Shown one piece after another: positions 63,517 to 64,000 of a stretch of 64,000 nucleotides of DNA. Made by a program: the position numbers and the translations under genes. Within the stretch, counting starts at the first letter, position 1. Each line of letters opens with the position of its first letter. The notes beneath the pieces are model-generated. The model did not search any database and had not been told where the DNA came from. It saw nothing but the letters and a program-made list of their open reading frames with translations. This DNA is from WS-7 sp035635575 (GTDB taxonomy: Bacteria; Eisenbacteria; RBG-16-71-46; SZUA-252), in contig DASQAV010000131.1 of the NCBI GenBank assembly GCA_035635575.1, positions 20,297-84,296 on the forward strand, written 5' to 3'.

Positions 63517-64000
63517 CTACTTCCCGATGCTCAGCCCCACACCCGCACCGCCTCCCGCGCCCACGCTGCCTCCGCCCGCGTTCATGCCCGCGTTCGCACT
63601 GGCCGCGGTGCGCGCCGCGCTCGCGCTCTGGATCATAGCCGGCCTGCCGTCCGCTTTCGCTCTTCCGAGAGCGACACGGGTCTCACTCTCCACCGCCCCC
63701 GCCACCTGGTCCGAGCGCAGATCCAGTCCATAGGCGATCCTGGCCCAGGTGTACCCGTCGTGCTGCAGCGTGAAGAGCTGCGTCGCGGTGACGTTTTGAG
63801 GCGAATTCGCCGCCAGCGTATGAGCGATGACCAGATCACCCAGGCTGGAGTTGAGCGTTCCCCGCTCCAGCATCATCAGCGACCCGGTCATTCCGAATTC
63901 CGGCGCGACGCGATTCGCCACGAAGATCTCACCCTTCAGATTCGCCTCGCCATCGATCTGGTTCGCGAGCTCCGAGAGCCTGCGTTCCAGTTTCGTGAGC
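63517..64000 (-). CDS. hypothetical protein, 5' partial at window edge
   Basis: The frame is open from the right edge (LTKLERRLSELANQIDGEAN reads into the listed part), so the true start is outside. An N-terminal coiled-coil-like stretch, then VANRVAPEFGMTGSLMMLERGTLN, and AQHDGYTWARIAYG-like helix (LQHDGYTWARIAYGLDL). The C-terminus is Gly/Ala-rich (AGGGSVGAGGGAGVGLSIGK). No signal peptide can be judged. No family recognised. Related small proteins may carry a helical bundle; unknown function. Confidence 0.6.
   Translation of the reverse strand, partial: LTKLERRLSELANQIDGEANLKGEIFVANRVAPEFGMTGSLMMLERGTLNSSLGDLVIAHTLAANSPQNVTATQLFTLQHDGYTWARIAYGLDLRSDQVAGAVESETRVALGRAKADGRPAMIQSASAARTAASANAGMNAGGGSVGAGGGAGVGLSIGK

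Overview
The window is high-GC DNA, coding almost end to end, with many GTG/TTG starts and 1-4 base stop/start overlaps. It comes from a Gram-negative-type bacterium: there are lipoproteins, beta-barrel proteins, a Wza-like export protein and lipid-linked polysaccharide machinery. Coding style and a TPR lipoprotein whose mature end reads CAYYNTFY suggest an uncultured FCB-like or Candidatus Eisenbacteria-like lineage. That placement is inference only. I found no rRNA, tRNA, CRISPR array, insertion sequence or phage genes, and no non-coding gap longer than about 300 bases.

Region 1 (1-7.9 kb): the end of a GAF protein resembling free-methionine-R-sulfoxide reductase, a four-PAS hybrid histidine kinase, a membrane/TPR protein that looks like a shortened GT39-type protein, and on the minus strand a large exported M28 peptidase with PA, PDZ and TolB-propeller parts. 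Region 2 (8.0-15.3 kb): a pyrimidine operon pyrR-pyrB-pyrC-(TPR lipoprotein)-pyrK-pyrD-pyrF. Its leader carries a PyrR-type CNGNGA hairpin that can toggle a helix burying the pyrR ribosome binding site.

Region 3 (15.3-39.7 kb): without a break the pyr operon runs into nucleotide-sugar and polysaccharide genes. These are a GMD-like SDR, a reductase-like SDR, ugd, rfbC-like, rfbB, a flippase, Wza- and Wzz-like proteins, two ligase/polymerase proteins, several glycosyltransferases, a minus-strand block with a second flippase, and two different lipid-carrier priming transferases. Region 4 (39.7-46 kb): a GAF-AAA-Fis sigma-54 activator behind a strong sigma-70-type promoter, a methyltransferase, and a tightly coupled four-gene membrane module of unknown function.

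Region 5 (46-54.8 kb): an overlapping minus-strand signalling cassette (sensor kinase, single receiver, receiver-plus-DHp protein without ATPase), a lipoprotein/beta-barrel pair, a cellulose-synthase-like glycosyltransferase and a polytopic mannosyltransferase-like protein. Region 6 (54.8-64 kb): a second sigma-54 activator next to a well-spaced -24/-12 promoter for hsp20, followed by dnaK and exported msrA. After these come an OmpW-like barrel, a transporter-like spermidine-synthase fusion, an NTF2-like exported protein and a partial gene at the edge.

The most interesting signals are the sigma-54 arrangement in front of hsp20-dnaK, the PyrR leader, the unknown membrane module and the physical fusion of UMP synthesis with polysaccharide synthesis.
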